From Stentor coeruleus (taxonomy: Eukaryota > Ciliophora > Heterotrichea > Heterotrichida > Stentoridae), in NCBI GenBank assembly GCA_001970955.1, contig MPUH01001012.1, positions 1 through 26,272 on the forward strand: a DNA stretch of 26,272 nucleotides, in the 5' to 3' direction. This document shows, one piece after another, positions 1 to 10,174 of the stretch. The notes below the pieces were generated by a model. It searched no databases. It saw only the letters and a list, made by a program, of their open reading frames with translations, and was not told where the DNA came from. The stretch's first letter is position 1, and every line of letters begins with the position of its first letter. The position numbers and the translations under genes were made by a program.

Positions 1-360
1 TTTCCATCAGTATCCTTAGCTGCGAGTATATCCTGTGACTAATGCTCTACCTTTTCACACAAAGAACTGCTACAACTCACAACTAAAAAAGAAAGACTAG
101 CTGATGAGGCAGTAAAAATTCAAAAGGAATAGAACAGGCTAGAGGATTAGGGATTAATACAGTGAAAGCAATACTTTATATACTAATCTATGGCTAATTA
201 TTTGGCATAATTATCACACAAATAACTGATATAATAATTGTATAAATTATTTGATTTATTAGTCGAAAACTCCTTAATAAAAATAGTTAAAGTATAATTT
301 CTAATTAATTTAATTATAACAATCACTATTTTAGCAAACAAATTATATTAAGCTATTTAT
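1..360. other. Gene-poor left edge with a possible gene tail
   Basis: This stretch has no complete gene. On the plus strand, 43-129 is an open frame with a charged, helical-looking composition (Lys/Glu/Leu rich, e.g. KELLQL, KERLAD) ending at TAG 130-132; it is bounded by TAA at 40-42. It could be the last codons of a gene that starts outside the window, or a decayed remnant. A 15-nt GTA...AG string (112-126) sits inside it, but removing it does not remove the stop. The remaining bases, about 150-360, are AT-rich and contain nothing I can assign. Confidence 0.3.
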
Positions 361-3300
361 TTAATCTTTCAATATATCTTCTATTGTTCTTCGCTTGGTT
401 TTTGTTTTCTGAGATTTTTTTTCCATAAATCGGACCTTACTTATAAGCTCAGATAATGAATGAGATTCTTTACCTAAAAACTCATTAGAAGATTGTGGTG
501 CAGGGCCAGCTTGGTTAAGCAAAAATGTAAAAACGTCATTTTGATGTTTTAAAAGAGTATCTCGCTTTGATGATATGCACATGCATCCTACATACCCATA
601 TTTCAATAAATCATAAACAATAAAAGTTATTCCACGTCCATGTTCTAATTCATAGGAAATACCTTCATAACGACACATATGGAAAAAAGTTTTAAGATCT
701 AATTTGCTAATATCTGGATGATACATTTCCCAACATAGAAGAAATTCTCTAGTATCGTAAAGATTAAAATCATGGAAGAGAGGATTTTCTCCGTTGTAAC
801 GTGGAGGAAGTTTAACATAAAGCTCAGTGTCTTCGCTTTTACGAGGAGAATTTTTAAGACGGTAAATATTAGCATCACCTAATTTTGTGTTTTCCTCATT
901 TTCTTCAAGTTCTTCTTCTTCGATGCAATGCATAAAATATTTTCCTGTTGTAACATCCATTGAACCACTAATTAAAAAGTGAAAATACAAATAATTTGCA
1001 GCCAATTTGCTCATTCCAAAACATAAATCAACAGCCCATGGTACAGGCTTCATAGAATCACTATAAGGATCAACAAAAGCTACTAACTGCAAAGTGAAAT
1101 GCCCATAAAGTTTCTTATTGCAAAGAACTTTTGCTAAAGAATTCACCATAGTAATCGTGTCATCCTGTGAAAGTGAAGTTTGTGGGAAAAAGCATCCTGC
1201 ATTAAGATATTCTGCTGAATGTAAATAATCACCAGAAGCTACATAATTAACTTGCCCATCTGGTTCTATCATGAAAGCTATTGCTGGATAAGTTATATAA
1301 GCTTTATTTGTAAGAGGAGCAGATTGAATAATTCCACCCCATTTTATAAACTTGGATAAATAATGACTCCAGTTTTTATAAAGAGTTGGCATAGTGTATT
1401 TAACAACTGTTCCAAGATTAGCTTTAAGTTCACTAATTAGGTCCTGAAGTTCACAAGCTTGTCGAAGATCATAGTTCTTTCTGATTTCAGCAATCATTTT
1501 CAAACTTCCTGTTTCAAAGTATGCAAGTCCACGGCTTCCTTCTTCTTTGTTCATTTTAAAGATCCAGGTTTCAACTTCAGAGTATTGNCCACGGCTTCCT
1601 TCTTCTTTGTTCATTTTAAAGATCCAGGTTTCAACTTCAGAGTATTGGACAATAAGTAAAGCAAGTTTTTGATACAGTTGTTTCTCATTAGTAATATTAA
1701 CCTCACTATATGGAATTGGGATATCACAATTCTGGAAAAGTAGTTTGATCTCAGATTTCATACTGAACCTGCTTATTTCATTATATTCTCCTGAGAGAAT
1801 GGGGATTTTCAATTCTACTGATACTTTTATATCATAAATATTCAACTTGCCCGGAACTATATATACCTTCTTCCCAGAAATGATTTTCTTTAAATCAGAC
1901 AAGGTTTTATATGAAAAGTAAAGCAAACTTGATGCACGTTTTGTCATATTGTGCTTATTCAATATATCAGGATAAATAAACGTTATTCTTGATTTCGGGT
2001 TATTCATACCACCTATCTCCAGCAATCGATAGTAATAATTTTTTATCTCATCTGGGAGTATTCTAGAAGTTATTATAATAACATCAATCAATGGATTTTT
2101 TATTGAAAAAATTCTGTTAATTTGTGATGACTGGGCAACTTCTGGTGATATAATACTTTGAATATCTTCATCACAATTATATAAATGAATTTCAATTCTT
2201 GATGAGTTTCTGTATGAGTTGTATTCTGACTCGAACTTTTTTTGAATTACTCTATGCTCTCTAAATAAAACTTCATCCTTTTCTTTTATCAGTTGCTGGG
2301 TTTTAGTTTTTCTCTTCCAGTTTCTCAGACAATTTTGTATTATAACAGATTTTTTTATAAGAACCTTTAATTGTTGATATGCAGAAAACGCTTTATATCT
2401 TTTCCAAGCTGCCTGGATTTTAACTGCAGCCAAATCCTTCCCAAGCGCTGTTCTAAACTTGTTTGATGGATTTGATAATATCGGCATAATAGCACTTGAA
2501 TTCATCACACAACTAAGCAAATCCTCAAATCTCAATGGTTTCAGTTCATCTTTAACAAGACCAACAAGTTTTTTCCCATCAATATAAACTAAAGGTGTGG
2601 CAAGTCTTCCAAAAACCTCTTCTGCATATGCTAATGCTTGAGCAACAATACTCCATTGTTCACTATGCACTCTTTTAAAACTTTGGTATTCTGGAGTGAC
2701 AAGCAATCTACCTTTTCTAAAAATGATTTGATGACTTGAAAAACTATCAACAATTTGTTCATATGTTTTAACTTCCTCCTTTACAAGAACTAAAGCTTTA
2801 GTCTCACAATTAGTTGCTTGCTGAGTCATTGGCATAGGATCTGGCAAACTAAGTTTTTCTAATGACATGAAATTTGATGTAGTTAAAGCTTGTGGAGGTG
2901 GAGGAGCCATATCACGCCAGTCATGAAACTTTGCTATTTTCATCTGAAGAGGAGGCAGTCCTCTTTCAAAAGCTGGAGTTAAGTCCACATCTTTTGGTAT
3001 CAAACCTCTATGAATTAAACTCAAAATTCCTGATTCCACTTCTTTAGCTGTTATTCTCTGAGGTTCTGCCATTGGATTTTCTCTAACATGCTTCGGCAGA
3101 ATTACAGCTTTAGTATTTTTCACAGGCTTTGGTTTCGTATATTTTAATTTCCCGGACTGTCTATTTTTTGACACAGCAGGAGGTGGGATGTTGAATTTTT
3201 TTTTTACAAAATCGATTTCGTAGTTAGTTCCTGGGTTCATCATGCACTTCCTGGCTCTTTGCTCTGAAAGTATTTTTCTGATTGGTTGTCTTATTTCTTT

Positions 3301-3474
3301 AGGGTTTATTAGAAAGCTTGAAGATTTTTCTCTAAGGACTAGCGATAAATCTGGAATGTTTTTAGGAGCTTTTATTTCTTTTGGTGCATCTTGAGTCGGG
3401 AATTTCATTTTAGATAAGGCTGAGTTGAGTGTTTGGATTTCAGAGTTTAAAGTTACGAATGAGGTTTTTTTCAT
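361..3474 (-). CDS. IQCH-like IQ-motif protein
   Basis: Probable orthologue of IQ motif-containing protein H (IQCH), a protein of ciliated lineages known mainly from animal sperm. The reading frame is 1037 codons plus TAA, or 1017 if the assembly duplication at 1529-1647 is removed, close to the roughly 1,000 residues of animal IQCH. Visible: a basic, proline-rich N-terminal third; an IQ calmodulin-binding motif at about residues 349-368 (KIQAAWKRYKAF) followed by a second weaker one (VIIQNCLRNWKRK, about 377-391); then a long region in which I recognise IQCH-like blocks (IPILSGEYNE, YPAIAFMIEPDGQVNY, ASGDYLHSAEYLNAGCF). The middle part (KVYIVPG...PILSG, then a K/S-rich helix) recalls a pre-ATP-grasp fold, which is inference. 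I chose ATG 3474 (MKKTSF); the frame is open for 7 more codons but without ATG. One codon contains the N at 1588. No intron is needed. Family call from memory of the protein, no search run. Confidence 0.7.
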   Translation of the reverse strand: MKKTSFVTLNSEIQTLNSALSKMKFPTQDAPKEIKAPKNIPDLSLVLREKSSSFLINPKEIRQPIRKILSEQRARKCMMNPGTNYEIDFVKKKFNIPPPAVSKNRQSGKLKYTKPKPVKNTKAVILPKHVRENPMAEPQRITAKEVESGILSLIHRGLIPKDVDLTPAFERGLPPLQMKIAKFHDWRDMAPPPPQALTTSNFMSLEKLSLPDPMPMTQQATNCETKALVLVKEEVKTYEQIVDSFSSHQIIFRKGRLLVTPEYQSFKRVHSEQWSIVAQALAYAEEVFGRLATPLVYIDGKKLVGLVKDELKPLRFEDLLSCVMNSSAIMPILSNPSNKFRTALGKDLAAVKIQAAWKRYKAFSAYQQLKVLIKKSVIIQNCLRNWKRKTKTQQLIKEKDEVLFREHRVIQKKFESEYNSYRNSSRIEIHLYNCDEDIQSIISPEVAQSSQINRIFSIKNPLIDVIIITSRILPDEIKNYYYRLLEIGGMNNPKSRITFIYPDILNKHNMTKRASSLLYFSYKTLSDLKKIISGKKVYIVPGKLNIYDIKVSVELKIPILSGEYNEISRFSMKSEIKLLFQNCDIPIPYSEVNITNEKQLYQKLALLIVQYSEVETWIFKMNKEEGSRXQYSEVETWIFKMNKEEGSRGLAYFETGSLKMIAEIRKNYDLRQACELQDLISELKANLGTVVKYTMPTLYKNWSHYLSKFIKWGGIIQSAPLTNKAYITYPAIAFMIEPDGQVNYVASGDYLHSAEYLNAGCFFPQTSLSQDDTITMVNSLAKVLCNKKLYGHFTLQLVAFVDPYSDSMKPVPWAVDLCFGMSKLAANYLYFHFLISGSMDVTTGKYFMHCIEEEELEENEENTKLGDANIYRLKNSPRKSEDTELYVKLPPRYNGENPLFHDFNLYDTREFLLCWEMYHPDISKLDLKTFFHMCRYEGISYELEHGRGITFIVYDLLKYGYVGCMCISSKRDTLLKHQNDVFTFLLNQAGPAPQSSNEFLGKESHSLSELISKVRFMEKKSQKTKTKRRTIEDILKD
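1529..1647. repeat. 59-bp direct duplication around a single N (assembly join)
   Basis: Bases 1529-1587 are repeated without mismatch at 1589-1647, separated only by N at 1588. The period is 60, so the IQCH-like frame stays open and gains 20 false residues (one is unknown, X). A single N between identical flanks is the signature of two contigs whose ends overlap but were not merged. It should not be read as a biological tandem repeat. Confidence 0.92.
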
Positions 3475-3717
3475 TATATTAATGGATTTAAACAAGGTAT
3501 TTTGTAGTTTTATGTAACTAAAATATTTATAGATGATAGAATTAGTATATCCTTGATAAGCAGTTTGAAATTATAAATAAGTTTAACTTCTTTTACAGTA
3601 AAATTATAATTTACTTTTTTGCTTACATATTTTAAAGTATTAATATCAATTTTACTGCAACTGATAGGTCTTCATAACAATGTAGGAATTTCAAACTTAT
3701 CTATTCATAATTTGTAA

Positions 3718-6700
3718 CTACTTTTTACATAGCTTTATTATAAGGAAAATAAAAAGAGCATATAAGAGAGAAACAAAGAGAGCAATTTGAAGAAGAGTGA
3801 TATAATCACGTGAGCAAGGTTGATTATCTCTACTTGAATACCCATATTCACAAAGACACTCTCCTCCTCTGCATATTCCAAACTTCCCACATTCAATTCC
3901 TAAGCATTTTTCTTCAAAAACACAATTTTCTCCAGTCCACCCTTCTTTGCATAAACATTTACCACCTTGACAAACCTGATGTTCTCCTTTGCACATTAAG
4001 CATTCAGCATGTATTTCACAGTAAACCCCTGAAAACCCATAATTACAGAAGCATTTCCCATTATCACAGATACCATTGCCACTACACTCAAGGCCCATAT
4101 TATCACAAAATTTAGAGTTGTCTTGTATTGTGTGTATTTCACATGCTTCTCCACTCCATCCTTGTTGACAATAACAAATATTCCCAATACAATCTCCCCT
4201 ATGTGAACAGTCTAATGGACAAGTTGGTGTTTGAAACAAAGATGCAGTATGCTCAGATGATGAGTAACATTTACCTGAAATACATTTTCCTTGGCATTGT
4301 GATTCGCAAGCTTGATTAGAATATTTTTCTATAGGTTTGCAAGAAGGACTTTGATAACCATTGTAGCAAAAGCATTTTCCAAACTTACAAATTCCATTAT
4401 TGTTACAATTTTCTAAGCATGTTTTTACTAGACTGCAGTCTGGACCTTCGTATTCAGGTTCGCAATAGCACTGACCCGAGTGACAAACTCCATGATCAGA
4501 GCAAGCTTTTGGGCAACTTAGAGAAACAGAACAATTTGCCCCATTGTAACCCTCAAAACACACACAACCACCAAAGTGCATTTCCCCATGTCCTGAACAT
4601 AAGAGAATTTCACAGTATTTCCCTGTGTGCATATTATCACATAAGCATTTTCCATTAATACAGTTTCCACTAAAACAATCTTTATTGTTAAGACATCCTG
4701 AACAGCCTAGAAAACTATCGCATATGCTACAGTCTTCACCACTAAAACCATCTTGACAAATGCAAACTTTATCTTTGCAAACACCATTTACGCATTTACT
4801 ACAACCAGATACTTCACAAAGACTTCCTGACCAGCCTGCTTCACATACACATCCTTTTAATCCACATTTTCCATGATGACAAAGACATCCTGAGCAATCA
4901 GCATTACCCCATCCTTCTTCACAAATGCATTTACCTTTAACACATTGTCCATAAGGACTACATTTATTTGAACAACTATCATATTGACAACTATCCCCTG
5001 AATAACCTTCAAAACATTCACATTTATCATCTTGACAATGTCCATGACCATTACAGTCATTTATACATGAAATAAGTTCTGCACAGTCTTTTCCTCTGAA
5101 TCCTTGATAGCATTCACATTTTTGAAGGTGAATATTACAGTAGCCAGCGGTTTGGATAATTTCTAAAATTCTTCCTTGAGTGTTTAGGGGGATTTCTTCA
5201 AGAGATGAATAGACTTGAACTTCTTGACCATAGACTTCATATCTTGTGGTCAACACAGTACAATTCATAGGACATGCTTCTATTTCACAACTTGAACCTG
5301 TATATCCTGGATAGCATTGGCATGCACCGTGAACGCAAATTCCATTATAGCATTCAGAACATCTATAGTCTATAGAGCAATCCTCACTTTCCCAGCCATG
5401 ATTGCATTCGCATATACCGTCAATGCATTTGCCATTTTGGGAACAGCGATTAGGACACATGTGCTCACAATTATCGCCGTAGAAGCCATCATAACACTCA
5501 CAGCAAGAGCCAGAGAAGTCTCCATGACCACTACAATCAGGGCATACATTTTCGCAAAACTTACCACAATAGCCTGGTATGCAATCGCAAACCAATCCAA
5601 CAACTGTGCCTCTCTCATTACAATGCATATCAGAAACATCACATCCTTTGCAAGCACATTTATAATCTCCTACACACAAAAAATTATCAGGACATCCATA
5701 TGGGCAACTATATTGGCATTTTTCTCCACCAAAATTTTTTTGACAGTTACACTTGCCTGTCTCATGGTCACAAGCTCCACGATTATCCTCTTCCCCACAA
5801 GACGAACCGCAATGTTTAAACTCACAGCTGGGGCCGAAATAAGCAGGCAAACAATTGCACTGACCTAAAGTACAACTCCCACGATTATGGCAACTTTTAG
5901 GGCAGTTTTCAATAACTTGTACTAATTCACTTGCTAAATGGCAGAATGCTCCTGAAAATCCTGTATCACATACACATATCTTCCCCTCACAGTGTCCATT
6001 TGAACATAGTCCACATCCTTGACTACAATCTTCCCCAGAGTATCCTGTATCACAAATACATAATCCTTCTTCAAAAGCACCATGGCCATTACAAACTTTT
6101 TCACAAGAGAAAACTTGTCCGTACTTCAAATTTTTGTAATTTTTTCCATGTCCAGGGATAACAAAAATAAGCCCATTTTCGCTGATTATTATAGCTTTTT
6201 CTTGTTCTAATACTTCAATTTCTGCTCTTTCCCAACTAAGTTCGAGCTCTCCTCCTGCTGTGATATGTAAAAAATACGCATCACCAAAGCAACTTGATAA
6301 TAAATAGTTACACCCTGCGATTAAAAGTAAAGAGTTTTCTAAGCTCAGCATAAACTGCCCTTCACGAGGATGAGGACCAAAATCTTGAATTAAGTTTGTG
6401 TATTGAGTCCAAGTTGCTGATACTGTAGCTTTACCGCGCTGTATTTTTAGTAGGTGAACGTCATTTTGGTACTTCCCTGAAGAAATACCTCCTGATATGA
6501 TTATATAGTCAGTTGATAATATTTGATGAAGTGCACAACTGTGGCCCTTTCGTGGACTCATAGAAGGACCAAGTGGTAAAACTTCTTCCCATTGATTGCG
6601 TTTAAGATCAAAAACCCAAATATCATTAGTCTGGCTACTTTCAGTTTCACCGCCAATTAATATTAGAAAAGAATTGTATGCAACCATACACGAATAAGTT

Positions 6701-7104
6701 CGAGGTGGAGGTTTCTACTTATCACTTACTTTAGGATTTTTACAGTCTAAGCAAATCGGTTTAGTATTTTCTAAGGAGTAAAGATCGTTAAACATGTTTC
6801 CTTTTACACTTATACCAGAAAACACATAAAGAGTATCTTTTGCTGCCCAAGCATAGCCAAAGCCTGGAGGGAGCTTCGTTTCTTCCTTTTTCCACTGAGA
6901 ATCCCTTTATAATTCTTACGTTATGTTGTAAGTATGATAATAAATTACGCAATGTGCAGAATGCAAATGACAAGCGTTATAAATGTGCAAAAGTCCATCA
7001 GCTCCATATCCCATTGGCTCATAAAAAGAAGGACACTCTAAATCTTGGACCACAGAGCAGGCTTGAACACAAAAATTCAATAAAACCAGTTTAAGTAAAC
7101 TCAT
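3718..7104 (-). CDS. Kelch + multi-EGF type I membrane protein
   Basis: Join of 6920-7104, 6730-6904 and 3718-6714, giving 1118 residues. ATG at 7104 starts a hydrophobic signal peptide (MSLLKLVLLNFCVQACS), so the bulk should lie outside the cell or in the secretory lumen. Next come at least four Kelch-type strands ending in GG/SG/AG signatures (LYVFSGIS, FLILIGGE, YIIISGGIS, LLLIAGC), a partial or diverged beta-propeller, up to about residue 320. From there to about residue 1080 there are about 21 EGF-like units with the CxCxxG(Y/F/W)xGxxC pattern, e.g. CICDTGYSGEDC, CVCEAGWSGSLC, CLCKEGWTGENC. The protein ends with one membrane helix (ALFVSLLYALFIFLIIKL) and a short CKK tail before TAG. The order Kelch-EGF-TM resembles attractin/MEGF8-like adhesion proteins in plan only; ligand and function are unknown. 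It is head-to-head with the ATPase gene, 139 bp between start codons. Confidence 0.88.
6715..6729 (-). other. 15-nt intron in the Kelch-EGF gene
   Basis: On the minus strand this reads GTAAGTGATAAGTAG. Its removal links CCT AAA to AAA CCT in frame (NPK|KPPPRTYS) and joins a Kelch strand upstream (DTLYVFSG) to the next one (FLILIGGE). Unspliced, the intron brings in an in-frame stop. Length and GTA...TAG ends match the tiny introns known from Stentor and Blepharisma. Confidence 0.9.
6905..6919 (-). other. 15-nt intron in the Kelch-EGF gene
   Basis: On the minus strand this reads GTAAGAATTATAAAG. Splicing joins the signal-peptide exon (ending YHTYNI) to the first Kelch strands (DSQWKKEE, GFGYAWAAKD) in frame; unspliced, a stop follows directly. 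The intron interrupts a codon after its second base. Confidence 0.88.
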
Positions 7105-7243
7105 AAGTATTTGAATTTAAATATGAATGATGTTTAATCTGATAAGCTGAAGAAAGAATATATATTTATATAACGCAACACCTAACACAACTCTAAAGCT
7201 ATTAAATATTATCAGGTTTAACCACTAAAATTTATTATAATAA
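7105..7243. promoter_or_regulatory. Short shared upstream region of two divergent genes
   Basis: Only 139 bp separate the start codons of the Kelch-EGF gene (minus) and the P-type ATPase gene (plus). Both promoters and both 5' untranslated regions must fit here or overlap the genes. The sequence is very AT-rich with TATATATTTATATAA-like runs around 7160-7175. No specific factor site can be named. Confidence 0.4.
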
Positions 7244-10174
7244 ATGACAGACGGGCATAGAAGCGTGCCTTCTTCAGAACTAAGTCATATTCTGCTGAGC
7301 TCTGAAATAAGCAGTGAAATCGCGACATCTGACCAAGGTCTCACAGCAGAAGAAGCTCGCAGGCGTTTTTTCAGAGACGGGTAACCTTAACATAGGCCGA
7401 ACGAGTGCAGTACAAACCCACCAGATTCTCTAAAAAGGTTTTTAAGTAATTTCTGGGGTCCTATGCCTGGATTAATCTTCCTAGGCATAATAATCGAAGC
7501 TATACGTCTTTCATGGCTCAATATAATATTTTTAGGCATCTTGCTTTTAACAAACTGCTTGATATCCTGGCAGCAAGAACGAAGTGCTCATAAATCCCTT
7601 AAATCTATATCTCAACGTCTTTGTGAATTCAGTACAGTCAAGCGTGATTGCATTTGGGGTAGTATTCCAGCTCGTGAGCTTGTAGTCGGAGATCGAATGA
7701 AAATAAGCACAGGGGATATGTTTATGGCTGATTGCATGGTACACAAAGGCCATTGTGAAGTTGATCAAAGCCTTTCAACAGGTGAAGTTCTTCCATTAGA
7801 AAGAAGCGAAGGGGACTATATTTTTCAAGGCTCTATCTGTAAAGCTGGAGAAATCGAAGCAATTGTCGGGGCAACAGGTCCTCGTTGTCGTAAAAGTAAA
7901 ACCTTCCAAGTAGATCCAGAATTAGGTCAAGGGGGTAATTTGCAAAAGCTTTTAATGCGTGTAGCTTTTTTACTTATGATCATATCTGCGATGCTTGTGA
8001 TCATTATCATGGTGGTAGTTTTGGTTAAAGGTCGAGATTTTACTAGTTCTTTTTCTACATGTGTTATACTTATGGTTGCTTCAGTTCCAATAGCTATGAA
8101 AGCTGTGTGTTCAACGACTATGGCTGCAGGGGCTACTTCGTTATCACATAAGAATGTCTTATTACGTAGAGTAAGTGTACTAGAGGATTTAGCTGGAATG
8201 GAGGTTTTATGTTGTGATAAGACTGGGATATTAACAACAAATGATATTCGAGTTATTGAACCTTATTGTTTAAAACATACTCCAAATGATGTCTTACTGG
8301 CAGCAGGATTAGCATCAAGACGACAACCTCAGCATCAAACTGCTATGGACAAGGCTATAACTGAGTATGCAGTTCAGAAGTCACAGATTAATTTCCAGTG
8401 GTTTGAAGAAGAAGAATTCATTCCTTTTGACCCGAAAATCAAAAGAAGCGAAGCTACTATTAGGAACACAAGGACTGGGGAAAACTTCCGATGCAGTAAA
8501 GGAGCCCCACAAATTATTTTATCTATGGTCAGAGAGCCTGGCATCGAAGATGAGATTACAAAAAAAGTTGAAGACTTCGCTTCAAAAGGATACAGGTCTT
8601 TAGGAGTTGCTAGAACAAATACAAACGGCAATTGGGTTATGTATGGACTGNGGACTGGGGAAAACTTCCGATGCAGTAAAGGAGCCCCACAAATTATTTT
8701 ATCTATGGTCAGAGAACCTGGCATCGAAGATGAGATTACAAAAAAAGTTGAAGACTTCGCTTCAAAAGGATACAGGTCTTTAGGAGTTGCTAGAACAAAT
8801 ACAAACGGCAACTGGGTTATGTATGGACTAATCCCTATGTTTGACCCACCAAGAGAAGACTCTCAAGAAAGTTTACAGAAAGCCCTAAACATCGGCATAA
8901 AGGTAAAAATGATCACAGGGGATCAGATTGCGATAGCCAGAGAAACTTCAAGAGTTTTAAGTCTTGGGGATAGGATTTACAATTCCGAAATTTTTACTGA
9001 AAATGCTAATTCAGTGCAAAGAGAACTTGTAGACTCCATAATAGATGATGCAGATGGTTTTGCTGAGGTCTTCCCTGAGCACCGTTTTGCCATTGTAAAA
9101 CTCTTGCAGAATAAGAAAAAAAAAGTTGGAATAACAGGAAGTAGAGTCAGCGATGGCATATCACTTAAAAAAGCTGATGTAGGTATTGCAATTGAAGGTT
9201 CTTGTGATGCAGCAAAAGCATTATCAGATATTGTGCTTACTGAATGTGGAATTTCAGTCATTATCAGAGCAGTCTACATGGCCAGAAAAACCTTTGAAAG
9301 AATGAACAATTATTGCACTTATCGTATCGCATGCTCATTCCAATTACTAACATTCTACTTCCTCACAGCGGTGTCAATTAGCCCTGAAGACAATTTCTGT
9401 TGTTATGGAGTCGATGATTGCAATGAAATCCCTAATACTTTTGTTCCTCCTGTTATATCTTTGGTTATTATGGCTTTGCTTAACGACTTTATCATTGTAT
9501 CATTAGCTTATGATCATGTTATGGTAAGCAGAAAACCCTGTAAGTGGAGTTTGCTTTTTATTGTCTGTGTATCTTGTTCAATAGGGATTGTGAGCTTTTT
9601 TTCATCTTTAGCTTTTCTGTTGTTAACTCTGAAAAACATGAATTCTAGCATGCCCAACTCATTTTTAGAGTTTTTCAGTATTGATCCACTGTCTTATGGT
9701 GAAGTTCTTTGTGGAGTGTTTCTTAAAATATCCTTATCATTGTTTTTAACTGTATTTTCTGCAAGAACTAAAGGGGTTTTTTGGAGCAGGATGCCAGGTA
9801 GGCTGCTTACTTTGTCAACGATATCTGCAATGGCTATAGCTACATTAATATCATTGTTTTGGTCTTTTAATGATAACAATGATAATTCTAATGAGCCAGT
9901 TATGAAACCAATTAGTCTTAAGTTCGTTCTTTTTATTTGGATTTTTGACCTGATATTTTTCTTGGTGCAGGACTTATTGAAAATTCTTATGATTGCAGGC
10001 TTTGAGTCTTACTACTCAATAAAAGGCAAGGACAAAGAATTCTATCCACCCGTGCTTACTGATACCTTTTCTCAAGTTAAGGAAGGGGAGAGAAGGAAGA
10101 CTATTGTCACAGAAGGATCTTCTAGGGCTGCAAACAAGTCTGGAAGACCTTTGTCCTTTAAAAGTAGCTTATAA
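7244..10174 (+). CDS. P3A-family P-type ATPase with degenerate catalytic motifs
   Basis: Join of 7244-7380 and 7396-10174, 971 codons plus TAA; 911 residues after removing the false 60-residue duplication, near the usual 900-950 of plasma-membrane H+-ATPases. The spliced N-terminus gives the actuator start GLTAEEARRRFFRDGPNE and the M1 signature FWGPMPG. Family marks follow in order: M1-M2 hydrophobic pair; actuator loop with STGEVLP; M3-M4 with PIAMKA; DLAGMEVLCCDKTGILT (phosphorylated Asp codon 8216-8218); nucleotide-binding SKGAP; MITGDQ; AEVFPEH; hinge TGSRVSDGISLKKADVGIAI; M5-M10 including the M6 LLND. Key changes: TGES to TGEV, DKTGT to DKTGI, TGDGVNDAP to TGSRVSDGI, PIAMP to PIAMK. ATP binding and the phosphorylated Asp remain, but the dephosphorylation Ser-Glu pair and the Mg2+-binding hinge Asp are altered. 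It may be slow, specialised or a pseudo-enzyme; transport is not assured. Family assignment is firm. Confidence 0.92.
7381..7395 (+). other. 15-nt intron in the ATPase gene
   Basis: GTAACCTTAACATAG. Removing it turns GAC GG|G CCG AAC GAG into DGPNE, the conserved P3A N-terminal motif, and connects an ATG exon (7244) to the long downstream frame. Unspliced, TAA lies in the second codon of the intron. This is the clearest splice call in the window because the protein family predicts the joined residues. Confidence 0.95.
8472..8830. repeat. 179-bp direct duplication around a single N inside the ATPase gene
   Basis: Bases 8472-8650 recur at 8652-8830 with N at 8651. Three differences are visible (8536 G/8716 A, 8632 T/8812 C, 8650 G/8830 A), all in third codon positions and all synonymous. 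The period is 180, so the frame stays open and 60 residues of the nucleotide-binding domain, including SKGAP, appear twice. No P-type ATPase has such a double KGAP segment; the duplication is an unmerged contig overlap, probably from two alleles. Confidence 0.93.

Noticed and set aside
1..132. Real gene on the plus strand at the left edge
   Set aside because: Stops at 40-42 and 130-132 leave only 29 codons and no 15-nt intron removes them; kept only as a possible tail or remnant.
1529..1647. Biological tandem repeat in the IQCH-like protein
   Set aside because: A single N lies exactly at the repeat junction and three other loci show the same arrangement, so an assembly join is far more likely.
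5317..5868. 183-codon plus-strand open frame
   Set aside because: Antisense to the EGF repeats; its length comes from the regular Cys/Gly codon pattern of the opposite strand, and the sense frame has clear domain content.
8374..8811. 145-codon antisense frame in the ATPase gene
   Set aside because: Antisense to conserved ATPase domains and itself extended by the false duplication around N 8651.
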